A stretch of DNA of 64,000 nt, taken from NCBI GenBank assembly GCA_022925895.1, contig JAKSYS010000262.1, forward strand, positions 1 through 64,000, written 5' to 3'. Below are positions 11,601 through 22,270 of this stretch, one piece after another; positions within the stretch are counted from its first letter, which is position 1; each line of letters opens with the position of its first letter. The DNA is from Fragilaria crotonensis (taxonomy: Eukaryota; Bacillariophyta; Fragilariophyceae; Fragilariales; Fragilariaceae). Both the position numbers and the translations under genes were made by a program. The notes under the pieces were generated by a model. It worked only from the letters and a program-made list of their open reading frames with translations, had not been told where the DNA came from and ran no database searches.

Positions 11601-12132
11601 CCAAATGTATTGGGGAGAGTGAGTGGTGACTCAGAATTGTCGGAAAATGGTGCAACATTGCGGTCAGGATGGTCGGAAAATGGTGCAACATTGCTGACAG
11701 GATGTTCCGATTCCTCGTTGTTCAACGTGGCATCCACAGCATCGGTAAATAATTGCTCCCGGTCATCGTCCAGATCCGAAAAAGTGGAAGTACCAAAATC
11801 ATCATCATCGACGGGTAGACGTGCGTAGTTATTTGACTTCAAGGACGGAGGAGCATAAGAAACACCAGTTTGACAGGTGGAAACGGGAAGGTGATCGCCA
11901 CTCTGCTGTGCTTTGTTTGTCATTGTGCCGTCCAACAAACTTGGATCCCCTGAGTAATCCAAAGAACACTGAGGATGACTCGAGAAATGACGGAGAGTCC
12001 CATTGAACCAGCAACGACATATCGACCACAGGAGAGGCATTGCTCTTTCTCTGGTGATGACATTAGAACCTTTTTTGCATTTCTCTTGCGTGCATTCTCA
12101 ATCTTACGTGAAAGTTTTGCTTGGAGACTCAT
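8606..12132 (-). pseudogene. Tnp2/Plavaka-like transposase of element A (frameshifted)
   Basis: The ATG at 12132 begins a basic N-terminus followed by a Cys2-His-Cys finger (CLSCGRYV, then RHFSSHPQC after a shift). The central part (11594-10401) carries hallmarks of Tnp2-type RNase-H transposases: an acidic position in LAIDKTTCDIGG, the GDTVGHDALCGHY block, a Cys-x2-Cys pair (CRSCVCP) and GIFGACPGG. Later frames give ILHLILLGWFKN, RQSDRLVPRT, then HMDEDMLNFGVPEV and a C-terminal region with YRAHPCYHGKPWYDYALVKW. At least four frame changes lie between 12100 and 9050, all joining segments in the right order. Expected role: cut-and-paste movement of element A. Confidence 0.75.
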
Positions 12133-12481
12133 GATTGTTTAGACAACAAAATTAGAATGATGAGCTGAGATGGTGAAAAAGAGGAGCTGTCAAATCGATG
12201 AAATTAAGATATCGCGGGTCCACGGGACATGAAATGTGAAGAGTACTTGAGGGTAGGGACTCGGATGTCTTGATGAGTGCAAAAGAAACAGTGCACACGT
12301 AACATAGAAATGTACAGCGCACATCTGGATTTGTGCTACCGTACCAGGTGGTGTACCAAAAATGGAACACCAACTGGAAATGGGGTGTATTTACACTTAA
12401 ATATTACAGTGACATATAGGTATGTAGAATTTGTAACAAAATTGCCTACTTTTGTAAAATAATGTACTACGAAATACTAGG

Positions 12482-12505
12482 TGTAAAACCCGCCACCTTC
12501 TGATG
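12482..12505 (-). repeat. Right terminal inverted repeat of element A
   Basis: This is the exact reverse complement of 793-816. It lies about 350 bp upstream of the transposase start codon, as expected for the end of an autonomous element. Confidence 0.8.
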
Positions 12506-14037
12506 TTGGTGTGCTGGCAAGCAGCATCAAATTTTCAACTGGACAAAAGCATACCTTGCATTATCTCATGCCCAGAGTCCTGGAAGGTAAATTTGTTGAA
12601 TGCTTTAATCATAGCAATTGCAGAACCAAGTCATCATATATCTTGGCTGAGTCCCCAGGTCTTGTTAGAGTCGTGCTCACTTAGCTAAGCAATCCAGGGG
12701 ATGTATGCACTATTCAACAAGGAGCTGGTGGTTGTTGTTGACAGGGCTTGCCCAGAAAACTCTGATGAATCTTTTGAACAAGCAAATTGCGAAGAACATT
12801 ATGGATGTTTCCAGGTGTGATGCACTAGCATTCTTGTGGATCTCAATTGATGGACTTTTGCGCCTTTGAGGAAGCACAAGCAACGCTACAGAATTTGCAC
12901 AATATTCTGATCCTCCTCCTATCTTTGTTGATATTGTTCATTCAGAAAACAGGCGACCCTTGCTTCTAAGAGCAGACTTCCACAGGAATAGTGTGTTGGC
13001 AAGGGATTTGGAGTGTTGGGTGCACTTTGGTTACTGGTGTCGCAGCCCAACAACAAGGGGACTTGTTTTTTAACATAATTTCCGATGTTGTATGACCATT
13101 GAGAATATGATCATGAGAAGAAAACCATCTTTCAATGCATGGGTGCTTCTGAAATGTGTCATTTGTATGGTCATTTGCTACCCACCACCATCTAGTACCT
13201 TGTTGTTCCATTTATGTGGCTGCTACACCTGCATTGAATTTTATGGCAGACAATCAAATGAGTCATTATGAAGACAGAGTGGGATGACATGCTCCTAATG
13301 AATTACTTATTTAGACAGCATGCATTACACTTAGGTTAGGCTTCTTGAGAACAATGCAGGCATTGTTTTTTCCTGGTTTGTTTTTGTGCCATTCTCATCA
13401 AAAGTGCTGCAGTCATTCTACATGAGAAGTTTCCCTATGAAAACTCTCATTAAATCCCAACCTCATCTTCAATTTTATCTTCACCATATTCAGTCTCCTC
13501 CATTCATGATGAGATGATTCCTTGACAACCCAATCGGATCACTCAATAGTCAGAGTTCGCTATCCTCTACTAGAGCCATAGTATATGCATGTATATGATA
13601 CATACTCCGAGTAGAGAGAAAGTACAAGGTAGTACAAGACGTGTCTTGCTATGCATGCTGTGTACTACAAATGCGAAAAACGAGTGTATGATATAAACGC
13701 CGTACAAGTACTCCGAGTCTCCGAGTACGAGTAGACCTACCGGTAGTTGTACTGGACAATTGTACCTTGTACTCGGAGTAGTAGACTCGACACGTTGTTG
13801 ACGCAGCACTGTACGTGTTTTTACTGGAATACGTACGAGTACTTGATATTGTGACCTCAGTAAAACACGCGTTTGAAGTTTGAATACAAAAATCTGGTAC
13901 TAGATAGTAGTACTGAAATACATACCAGAACTGTACCAGGTACTGAGTACACGTTGTGTGACCGAACACCGAACTATCTGGTGTCAACTTGTCGCACGTT
14001 GATTGTTCATTTCCTTTACAAGTACCATCGATCCAAG
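12506..14037. other. Right flank of element A up to galactokinase
   Basis: About 1.5 kb without a recognisable gene. Short protein-like stretches with many stops occur on the plus strand from 12506 to 13500, suggesting very old coding DNA. From 13560 to 14000 the sequence becomes rich in GTACTCG/CGAGTAC-type palindromes and precedes galactokinase, so it probably includes its promoter. Confidence 0.4.
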
Positions 14038-15318
14038 ATGACCATTACCCTCAGCACTCTCTCACCCGCTCTCCAAAAGCTTGTTGAAGAAGCCAGAGGG
14101 CTGTATATCCAGAGCTACGGCTCCTCCACTGAGAACTTTTGCACCGTCGCTCCAGGGCGCGTCAATCTGATTGGTGAGCACACCGATTACACAGGTGGAT
14201 TTGTCTTGCCGTTAGCAATCGACTATGGTACTGTCGTCTACGGTAGTGGTGCAATTTTGGAGGATGAATCAACAAGAACAAGTGAGATTGAATTGATTAG
14301 CGGCATGGCTCCTGATAAGGTTGAGAAGTTGACGATTGACGCAGATACAAAACCTCCGTCTGCCGATGAACACAACCATTGGACCAATTACGTGTTGGGT
14401 GTGGTTGCACAGTATCTTCCTGACTTGCCTCAAGGTACCTCGTTTTCCATCAAGATTGCCATCGCTGGCAATGTACCTCTCGGGGGAGGCTTGAGCAGCA
14501 GTGCCTCGCTCGAAGTGGCAACCGCTCGCTTCCTAGAGTGTATCTTGGGCGATTCAGCGTTTTCCAGTTCCACGGACAAGCTCGCCGCAAAGGTTCGAGC
14601 CCTTCGTTGTCAGAAAGCTGAGAACGTATGGTGCCATTCGCCATGCGGGATCATGGATCAATATGTTAGCTCGGCAGCCTCGGAAGGCGCCTTGCTGCTT
14701 ATTGATTGCACCTCCTTTGAATACCAAAAAGTCCATGTCAAGCAGCCGTCGTCTGTCGTTTTGGTGGTGACCAATTCCAACGTCAAGCACGACATTGCGG
14801 GTGGTGAATATCCCGTGCGTGTGGCACAGTGTCGGACGGCAACGGTCGCCCTGCAAAAGTTCAACAAGGGCATATCCACCCTCCGCGATGCGACGTTGCA
14901 GGACGTGCTTGCTGCGGAAGCGGACATGGACGAGATCTCCTTCCGACGTGCGAGACATGTTGTGACGGAAAATGCAAGGACGCTGGCAGCAAAGGATGCC
15001 TTGGAGGATGGAGACTGGGCGCTGCTTGGAAGTCTCATGAATGACTCACACACGAGTATGCGCGATGATTATGAAGTAAGTTGCTCGGAGATAGATGTTC
15101 TTGTGGACTTGGCACAGACGTTCAGTGGTGTATACGGAAGTCGCTTGACTGGAGGCGGCTTCGGAGGGTGCACTGTCACCTTGGTGGAAAAGGAAAGCGC
15201 GCCCGCTTTGATGGAGTATTTGAAGAAGGAGTACAAGGTACAGACTGGCACTGATTGCGACTGTTTTGAGACTAGTCCTGGTCCCGGTGCCAGACTTCTT
15301 GGTACTGATAGTGTCTAA
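14038..15318 (+). CDS. Galactokinase (GHMP kinase)
   Basis: This enzyme phosphorylates D-galactose with ATP to galactose-1-phosphate, the entry step of the Leloir pathway. The 426-residue protein has the family's three motifs in order: GRVNLIGEHTDY near residue 40, the glycine-rich ATP loop VPLGGGLSSSASLE near residue 150, and LTGGGFGGCTV near residue 370. The sugar-site signature (GEHTDYTGGFVLP) is intact. I chose the ATG at 14038 because the start of the kinase fold follows within ~35 residues; the frame stays open upstream to 13873, but that extension is low-complexity. No intron and no frameshift. A plastid or other transit peptide is not evident, so it is probably cytosolic. Confidence 0.93.
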   Translation: MTITLSTLSPALQKLVEEARGLYIQSYGSSTENFCTVAPGRVNLIGEHTDYTGGFVLPLAIDYGTVVYGSGAILEDESTRTSEIELISGMAPDKVEKLTIDADTKPPSADEHNHWTNYVLGVVAQYLPDLPQGTSFSIKIAIAGNVPLGGGLSSSASLEVATARFLECILGDSAFSSSTDKLAAKVRALRCQKAENVWCHSPCGIMDQYVSSAASEGALLLIDCTSFEYQKVHVKQPSSVVLVVTNSNVKHDIAGGEYPVRVAQCRTATVALQKFNKGISTLRDATLQDVLAAEADMDEISFRRARHVVTENARTLAAKDALEDGDWALLGSLMNDSHTSMRDDYEVSCSEIDVLVDLAQTFSGVYGSRLTGGGFGGCTVTLVEKESAPALMEYLKKEYKVQTGTDCDCFETSPGPGARLLGTDSV

Positions 15319-15653
15319 AACGATAGTAGTAAGTCGATAGCTAGAGGCCTCTACGTTTGCAAAATTCGCTGTAAGCTTCAAATCTCGATTCGCTGAGGAA
15401 ATTGAGTGCTCCCCACTCTACACTGGCCACGACAACCAGCCCTGATTCAGATGGGGTTGGACGGCAGAAGATGCACGTGCGTCACCGTCGCTCACATGAT
15501 TAGGCCTTCGGAGTTTGGCTTGATTCCAATGAAACGAATCGAAATTCCTGAAGCGAAAAAAAGGGAACGCATTTGTAAGGAAGTTGTGGACAATCCTTTC
15601 CTCGACGACGACCAAGACAGGCGGCATCCGAAGGTTCGGTAACCCGCCACTTC

Positions 15654-16733
15654 TCAAGACACGGCCCTCCCAAATCGGCGCAAAACGGCATCGGCTGCCT
15701 TTTGCAGCGCTTGTGAGTCTGACAAGTCGCCCTCCTTATCTCGCGCTTGGCTTATAGCAGTTGCAAGAGTTTGCGACCTCCATGAACTGAAAGCGTCGCT
15801 ATAGGTGTAAGTGGCAAGTGATGCATGCCCGGTGGCGCCGGCGACTGACGAGACACCATTTTCCATGGATTCTGCCAATTCCGTCAGGTCAGCCGCAATT
15901 ATGTTTTGACTAGACGAACTCGGCTGCCTCTTTAGCCGTTTTGTTGACCCGACCATCTCTGGTAGCAATCTTCTCTTTTTAAGTCTCACAATCTCATAAA
16001 ACTTCTTGGCTTCCTTGTATATATCTTCGAATTCTTGTGACTGGACGTTTGCTACCTCCATCAGCATGGGCTTCAATTGATCCATGTGTTTAACTTGATT
16101 CTCCTCCATTACTAAACAGAAACATGCAGATTCGTACCCTGGCTTCTTACGCTCCATGTCTTGTAGAAACCCGGATCGTTTAAATTTGTCTTTTAATCCC
16201 CAAACATGCAGCTGTATGTCCTTTATCAAATGCTGTGTAAGCTTCGCGAAACCGAAACTGTCTGGAATATGAGACCCTAATTTGATAGAGAGAATGGGGA
16301 TGATGCTGCTGTTGTCCTTCCCGAAGGGTCTCTGCGGCTTGAGGGCGCGTAAATTTGAATCGAGAAGGCGCGCGCCCACCTCGAGATTGCGGCGCATGCT
16401 GTCTGTTCTGTCGTGGGTACTATCCATGTAGTTACCAATTTTTGCCGACATGGACTCAAAATCTTTCTTCTTCATCGTACATATCTTGCTCAGATTTGAT
16501 TTGATCGCTATGCCATTCCGACGAAGGATCAAATCAAGCACAATAGCAGCTCGATTCTCGACACTGTCGCCCTTTCCAAGTCCTCCCACCTTGATCTTGA
16601 TGGCAACCTTACGCAGCGTCTCTTCGGACGTGATTATGATATCTTTGGTAACCACGGTTCGATCATCGGAAGATATCTTCTCTACTATATTTTCTACAAC
16701 AGAAGTCGCGGGGCGAGGCGGCGGTGGTGCCAT
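15654..16733 (-). CDS. Uncharacterised protein, weak ORC6-like features
   Basis: The frame can start at 16799, but the ATG at 16733 (MAPPPPRP) has better context. The 359-residue protein begins with a helical segment in which GLGKGDSVENRAAIVLDLIL and SKICTMKKKDFESM resemble the cyclin-like fold of origin recognition complex subunit 6. A Lys/Arg-rich stretch near residue 270 (KKRRLLPEMVGSTKRLKRQ) could be a nuclear localisation or DNA-contact patch. No family motif is decisive, so ORC6 is only a suggestion. It is convergent with galactokinase, with about 330 bp of non-coding DNA between the stops. Confidence 0.45.
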   Translation of the reverse strand: MAPPPPRPATSVVENIVEKISSDDRTVVTKDIIITSEETLRKVAIKIKVGGLGKGDSVENRAAIVLDLILRRNGIAIKSNLSKICTMKKKDFESMSAKIGNYMDSTHDRTDSMRRNLEVGARLLDSNLRALKPQRPFGKDNSSIIPILSIKLGSHIPDSFGFAKLTQHLIKDIQLHVWGLKDKFKRSGFLQDMERKKPGYESACFCLVMEENQVKHMDQLKPMLMEVANVQSQEFEDIYKEAKKFYEIVRLKKRRLLPEMVGSTKRLKRQPSSSSQNIIAADLTELAESMENGVSSVAGATGHASLATYTYSDAFSSWRSQTLATAISQARDKEGDLSDSQALQKAADAVLRRFGRAVS

Positions 16734-17176
16734 TGCGATCACTGAACAAAGGGAGCTGGGTGAGATTTTTGTCACATGTGCCGCCTTCAATTGTCGCATC
16801 TGCGAGTACTGTACAATTTACGTTGCGACATACTGGTAGATCACTTTACATGTATGTGTACCGGTACTATCGGTAGTCTCTGCGAAATACTCCCAGTACA
16901 CAGTACAGTACAGAATATGTATATACATGTATGTATAGCAGCACATGTAGAAATGACTCAGGACACTGGTATTGTACCGGCTACGTGTAGACCCTTGTGA
17001 TTACGGTATGTTGTAGGGAGTACTGGAATACTATACTTGGCGTACTACAAGTACCAAATCAAATGTGTCCGAAGCTGTTTTGGCCGTTGCTCCGCCGCCA
17101 TCGGGAAAACTGTTAGATTCAAACGACGAAACCGATCCTCATTCTTTTCCAACACGACCTCAAAGGATTTCGCGCC
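16734..17176. promoter_or_regulatory. Divergent intergenic region (ORC6-like / kinesin)
   Basis: 443 bp separate two divergent start codons, so both promoters should be here. It holds repeated GTACTG/CAGTAC words and TACCGGTA but no recognisable TATA box or initiator. Confidence 0.35.
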
Positions 17177-19743
17177 ATGACGAAGACGACAACGGCGTCT
17201 TCAAGCACAACTCAAGTCCGCGTCGCGGTCCGAGTGCGACCCTTGACAACTAAGGAGCGAGATTGCAAGGCCGTAGTAGATGTTCGCCCTCCGGCATCCG
17301 TAGGAATCGCGGCACGCACTTTCACTTACGATTTAGTGTTTGATGCAAGAGTGCCACAAGCTGCGCTGTATGATAAGGTGTCTCCCAATTTGCTCTCTTC
17401 ATTTCTGGAAGGATATAATGCAACTATTATGGCATATGGACAGACCGGATCAGGAAAGACGTTTACCATGGGGAGTGAGGTTCACAGCGCGGACGGTGAA
17501 GCTGGTTTGATTCCCCGATTCATGACTTCCATCTTTGAATCGTTGGCGGAAAAGAAAGAAGCGCTTGTAGACTTTACTGTTCAAGCTAGTTTTTTGGAAG
17601 TCTACGGAGAGGATGTGCATGATTTACTTGATCAAGACCGAAAGACGCTTCCGTTACGAGACGATGCGAATGGTGGAGTTGTTGTAGCCGGTTTGACATA
17701 CCGAGCCATTTCGTCGGCAGACGAAGCTCTTGACGTATTGAATCAAGGAACATTAAACCGCACTACCGCTGCGACCTTAATGAATCTCACCAGCAGTCGC
17801 TCTCATGCAGTGTTTACGATATACTTATCACAGACAACTCGTGCAGACAACATTGATGTCACCACAACATCTAAGTTTACGTTAGTGGATCTAGCGGGAA
17901 GCGAGCGCATGAAAAAGACTGGAGCAGTCGGCGAGAGAGCTCTTGAAGGAATAAAGATCAATGAGGGGTCTCCTAGCACTTGGGAATGTTATCAATGCCC
18001 TGGCAGATGAAGAACGTATCTCCAAGGAGAGGAAGATCCATGTGCCCTATCGTCAGTCAAAGTTGACACGACTCTTACAAGATGCTCTTGGCGGAAATTC
18101 TCAGACTCTATTTATTGCTTGTGTCTCGTCTGCTGACATCAATGTCAGTGAAACTCTATCGACGCTGCACTACGCAAACCGGGCTCGCAACATCAAGAAT
18201 GCCCTGACAAAAAATGTCGACGGAGCTGCCTTGGAACTACAACGTTTGCAGGCTCTCAATGCCTTGTACTGCAAAGAATTAGTGCGACACAAATTCGATA
18301 CTGATGATATGGAGAGCCCTGAGGTCAGGGAATATTTTGAAGCTTTGCATGATGCGGCTGCTATTGATGACGCCGCTTTCCCCGTTCTGCGGCCCCCAAT
18401 GGCGGCACTACCAATCGATAAGCAGGGATTCGGAGAGTCCTCATTTGGCCCTGCATTCTCCGGCGCCACCACAGCAGTCGCTGCAACGCCGTCGAGAACG
18501 AATGCTAGTTTCATCGATGACATCTTGGATGAGTCAATCTTGGAGGAGGTCAACCCAGCAGAAGAACTTGCAATTCCTAGATCAGTTGCTCGAGCTCCAA
18601 AACCAGGACCACGAATTCAGCAAGAAGCACCGACAGAGCCAAGTCGAACTGAAACAAGTTCAGGGAGAGTTAGACGAACAGGAAGCCCTTTTGTTGCAAC
18701 TACGGGACAGTCTCAAAGTCTATCACAACATGAAGGAGAAGTATCAAATGCTGATGGCAGAGGTGCAGCAACTCGAGGTGGAAAAACTGTCGCTTGCTGA
18801 TCAGCTTGAGAAAGTATCGGTGGATCCAACCAAGGGCTGTTCACTGGCTATCAAGAAGAAGTTGGAGCGTGTCGAAGCCAGTCTCGTGCGTGCCAGAAGC
18901 GATACTCGCAAGCACCAGCAGAAGTATCGCGAAGCTGAACAACAGGCCCAAAAATGCAAAGCCCTGGAACGCAAGATTTCTCAGTTGAAAAAAGATAAGA
19001 TTTCCATGATCAAGAAGCAGAAAGAGGACACAATTCGTCATCGCGAGTTTACTGAGCAAAAAACCCGAGAATTGCTTGTTCTGAAAAGAAAAGAACGCAC
19101 AGCCGGAATGAAAGTAACCAAGTTGCAAACGCAGATCCAGAACCATAGAAACGACCTTGCGAAACGCAAGCTGTACGCCGAAAAAGTGACGAACAAATTG
19201 AAGGAGACGGAAGCTCACTTGATGAAACTCTTGTCTATGCGCAGTCGAGAATTACAAAATCGCCATGCGTCTCCTGGGCGTCGCAAGTCCATCCGTGTCC
19301 CACTTCTCAATGATGGATTTGCCACGAATTCACAGGAATTGGAGTCTATGATGTTTCTCTTGAATCGTTTGGTTGTTGATCGAGTTACGCTCGAACAGAC
19401 GAGAGTCCAGTATGAAGATCGTGTTGCTGAGTACAGTGAAATTATGCGAAAGATCAGGGAAGAAGTCAAGGTTCTAGACATAACAAAACAAGGTAGCGAC
19501 GAGGCTGGCGAACAAGAACAGGTTGTTGAGGATCTTGAACTGAAGTTGGAAATTGTCAGTGGGGAAATAGAGATGTTGAATGCCAAGGTTGGGACGACTT
19601 CCATGACCAACGAAGAATCTGACATTGAGATGAAAGCCAAGCAAACAATTGGAACCCTTAGCGCACCTACAGTCCGTTCACTTCTATGGGATTTTGTTGG
19701 AAAGCTAGCTGATTCAGAACTTGAACGTCAAAGTCAATCCTGA
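17177..19743 (+). CDS. Kinesin motor with coiled-coil stalk (KIF4-like), frame interrupted
   Basis: A plus-end-type N-terminal motor begins at 17177 (RVAVRVRPL). It has the P-loop GQTGSGKT at residues 88-95, switch [12 protein letters not shown], switch [11 protein letters not shown], then EGIKINEG. Here one extra G in a GGGG run (17963-17967) shifts the frame, and the motor resumes as [13 protein letters not shown] second shift near 18550 leads into a long Gln/Glu/Lys-rich coiled coil that ends at an in-frame TGA (19741-19743). The same frame reopens one codon later as a MAP65-like protein. Length and order suit a chromokinesin/KIF4-type motor. Expected role: spindle midzone or chromosome-arm motor. 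Breaks at homopolymers favour sequence error, but true loss cannot be excluded. Confidence 0.8.
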
Positions 19744-19746
19744 TCC

Positions 19747-22210
19747 ATGGAAAAGAAGGATCGTGTTATTGAAAGCTTCGAAGCGGAGGTCAGATCCCTG
19801 AATCAACGGGTTGCTCTTCTAACAAGCGACCTTGCTGAACGCCGAAAGCTAGCGGCCGGCGATGACGATCCGTTGGAGTTGATTCGCGACCTCAGGAAAC
19901 AGCTTGAGGCTGCAAACGCGTCGTTGGGAGAATCAAAGGCGCTATCCCAGGAAAAGGAAAAGTTAACGACTGCCCTCAAGAAGGATCTTGCCACTGCTCG
20001 CTTAGAGTTACTTGAAATCAGCGAAAAGCTAGCGTTGTCGGACACAATCGTTCGCCAACGTTTGGATGATAACACGTCGGAGCGCACCTTGGATGTTTTA
20101 CAAACCCTTTGGAAACGAATTGGTGTCCCAGACGACCAGCGGAATAAGTCTCGACTTGCCATCATGTCTTGTTTGGACGACACGTGTCAACGCCAAGTCC
20201 GCGATGCAAGAAAGCTCAAGCACGATACTGAAATGGAGATCAATAGTCTCCGTGAGAAGCTGCGTATGATGTCGCAGGCTCTCGGAAAGTCCATTGCTTT
20301 GGACGATCCTATCGACCAGTCAACTCTTACGCAAGAACGAGACCAGCTCCAAGGCCAGGTCGATCTTGTAACGCCTGAATATGAGAGTATGCTTGATCGT
20401 AAACATCGAATCATGAAGAGTGTGCGCAGTTTGACGCATGCAATGAACATCTCTTTGGAGGACCTTTCTCCCGACCTGAGAATGCTTCTGAGTGACGGTG
20501 ACAGTGAAGGACAAGTTCCGCGCACAGGCAAGGATATGCGCGCGTCGATGAGAAAGGGAGTTGAAGGCATACTCCAAGCGTTGGAAGAGGGTTATCCCGT
20601 TGACGATCGAATTGTATCAGCAGAAACTATTGCAGCTCCAAGATCGCTCCAATCAGAGTTCCTTGATCGATGCGAGCAAGACTTGACAAGCCTTCGAATG
20701 CAGAAATCGAGAAAGGCGGTGGCGAACTCTGACAAACGGAAGGAGGTCCACTCCCTGGTAATGGAAATGCACGTCACCGAAGGTGATATCAATAGCCTTA
20801 TCTCGACTTCGACTGTTCATCCTATCCCGAGCTGGTGGGAGAAAGATGTAGCCGCACACGTTGTTGACGTTATTGTGAAAGAAGATGACATGGTCGACGT
20901 GTCCCCGATGTTCACACAGCACCTCGACCATATCTGTGCAGTTCTAACGCTAGTGTCGGAACAACGAAAGAAATTATCAACTGCGCTGAAGGACGCTATC
21001 GATCGAGCTCAGAGGACGCTGTTGTCCACAGTTGGCGAAGAGGTGGATGCAAGCGAAGCGTATGCTAGCTTTCACGAAGCCTTGTTCAATCTTCCAACCC
21101 TTTCGAAGGAACATATACAAACGTGTATCGAGGAAATCAATGCACTTACGGCCGGAGTCGAAGTCATGACACAAAGCGAAATCGAGGCCCTTACAGTTGT
21201 GTGGGAAGCCCTTCACATCACGACGAAAGAAAAAGGAAATTTTTGGGGCGACATCGAGGATTTTTCCAAGGTTGCTGGATCCAAGGAAAAATCAATGTTC
21301 GAATCAATCCAGTCTTCGTCAGAAGAATGGGTTTCGGAGGCCGTGAAAGAAGCATCAACTGCCTACCAATTACTAAGCACTCGCCTTCACAAGCTCGAGC
21401 AGATACACCTTGAGGTCGAGAAACTTCGTTCAAAACAGGATGCCAAAAGTCTGATCATTTCACTTGACTCTGAAATAAGGATCTTGACCTCAAGTCTTGC
21501 TGAATTTGAGGACAAGAAGTGCCACAAGCAGCGACTTTTGACAAAGAAAGCCGGAAGCTCAACTCTCTTGCGAGAGGAACGCTTTCGGAAACAAATGCAA
21601 GGAAAGTTTGCGACTAAGTTACATCAACTCAAAGCTGCAGTAAAGTCTTGGAAAGAAAGCGATGGCGATGATTTTGAAGACGACGTGCTAAGCGAAGAAG
21701 TTCGCATGCTCCTTGACAACCCTGACAAAATGGATACGCTAGTGAAAAAGCGCACAGGCTTCATGCACCTTCGCACAGTTCAGACAAAAGTGCCATTGGG
21801 AAAAAGGGCAGCCCTACATTTGACACCAGTGTCAGAGTCTCCTGTTGTGAAGAAACAACGATCAAGCGAGAATTCGTCGGAAGGGTCGACGGGTAGTGTT
21901 GGGTAACAATAGCGTTCATGGATCGAGAACGGTTCCAACTCGAGAGGCGCTCAATTCCAGCAGACCAGGGGTCGAGAATCGACCACCATCCGCATCGAGC
22001 TCCTCCAACTCCAGGAAACGAAAGCCAGAGACCACGCAGACACGAAGCCCAACTAAAATGAGATCGAGAGGCCGAAATGGAACTTCGAATAGCCCACTCG
22101 CGTCGCAAGGTGGGACTGCATCCATTAAGCGAAAGAAAACGGACCTGCACATTGCAAAACGAGGCTCTATGATGCCCTTTGGAAACGTTCTCGGAGGCGA
22201 CGACTTCTGA
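19747..22210 (+). CDS. MAP65/Ase1/PRC1-like microtubule bundler, probably fused to the kinesin
   Basis: The frame reopens at ATG 19747, in the same frame as the kinesin stalk and only one codon after its TGA. Near residue 113 it has the MAP65/Ase1 N-terminal pattern (VLQTLWKRIGVPDDQR), followed by helices and an LG-containing segment (MSQALGKS). Near residue 600 lies the pattern preceding the microtubule-binding region (TLLREERFRKQMQGKF, then LKAAVKSW). The frame closes at 21906; a shifted frame carries a basic, Ser-rich tail to 22210 (SRKRKPETTQTRSPTKMRSR), as in PRC1/Ase1 tails. Antiparallel microtubule crosslinkers of this family recruit KIF4 to the central spindle. Here the two appear physically joined. 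Confidence 0.72.
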
Positions 22211-22270
22211 TGGAAACAGCACGATTCCATAGGCATAAATGCGCATACCACTGTATAACAAAAGTAGCAT

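Larger units (their letters stand above)
793..12505. mobile_element. Element A: 11.7-kb DNA transposon, Tnp2/Plavaka-like
   Basis: The two ends are exact 24-bp inverted copies. Between them lie a Tnp2-like transposase on the minus strand (12132-8606), a long accessory gene on the plus strand (4444-8544) and another accessory gene on the minus strand (2915-1177), with non-coding DNA from 2916 to 4443. A homologue of the plus-strand gene sits at 62506-64000, so this gene belongs to a repeated element family. No convincing target-site duplication is visible; only TT is shared directly outside both ends. Frameshifts in every gene suggest the copy is inactive, or that the assembly carries indels. 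The family name rests on transposase motifs, not on a database match. Confidence 0.75.

Noticed and set aside
16450-16839. 129-residue plus-strand frame
   Set aside because: It is the antisense shadow of the ORC6-like gene.
17961-17967. Programmed ribosomal frameshift in the kinesin
   Set aside because: A plain GGGG run without a slippery heptamer or evident downstream structure, and similar breaks occur in unrelated genes.
19741-19743. Selenocysteine codon
   Set aside because: The position lies in a coiled coil without a redox motif; a sequence error or true stop is simpler.
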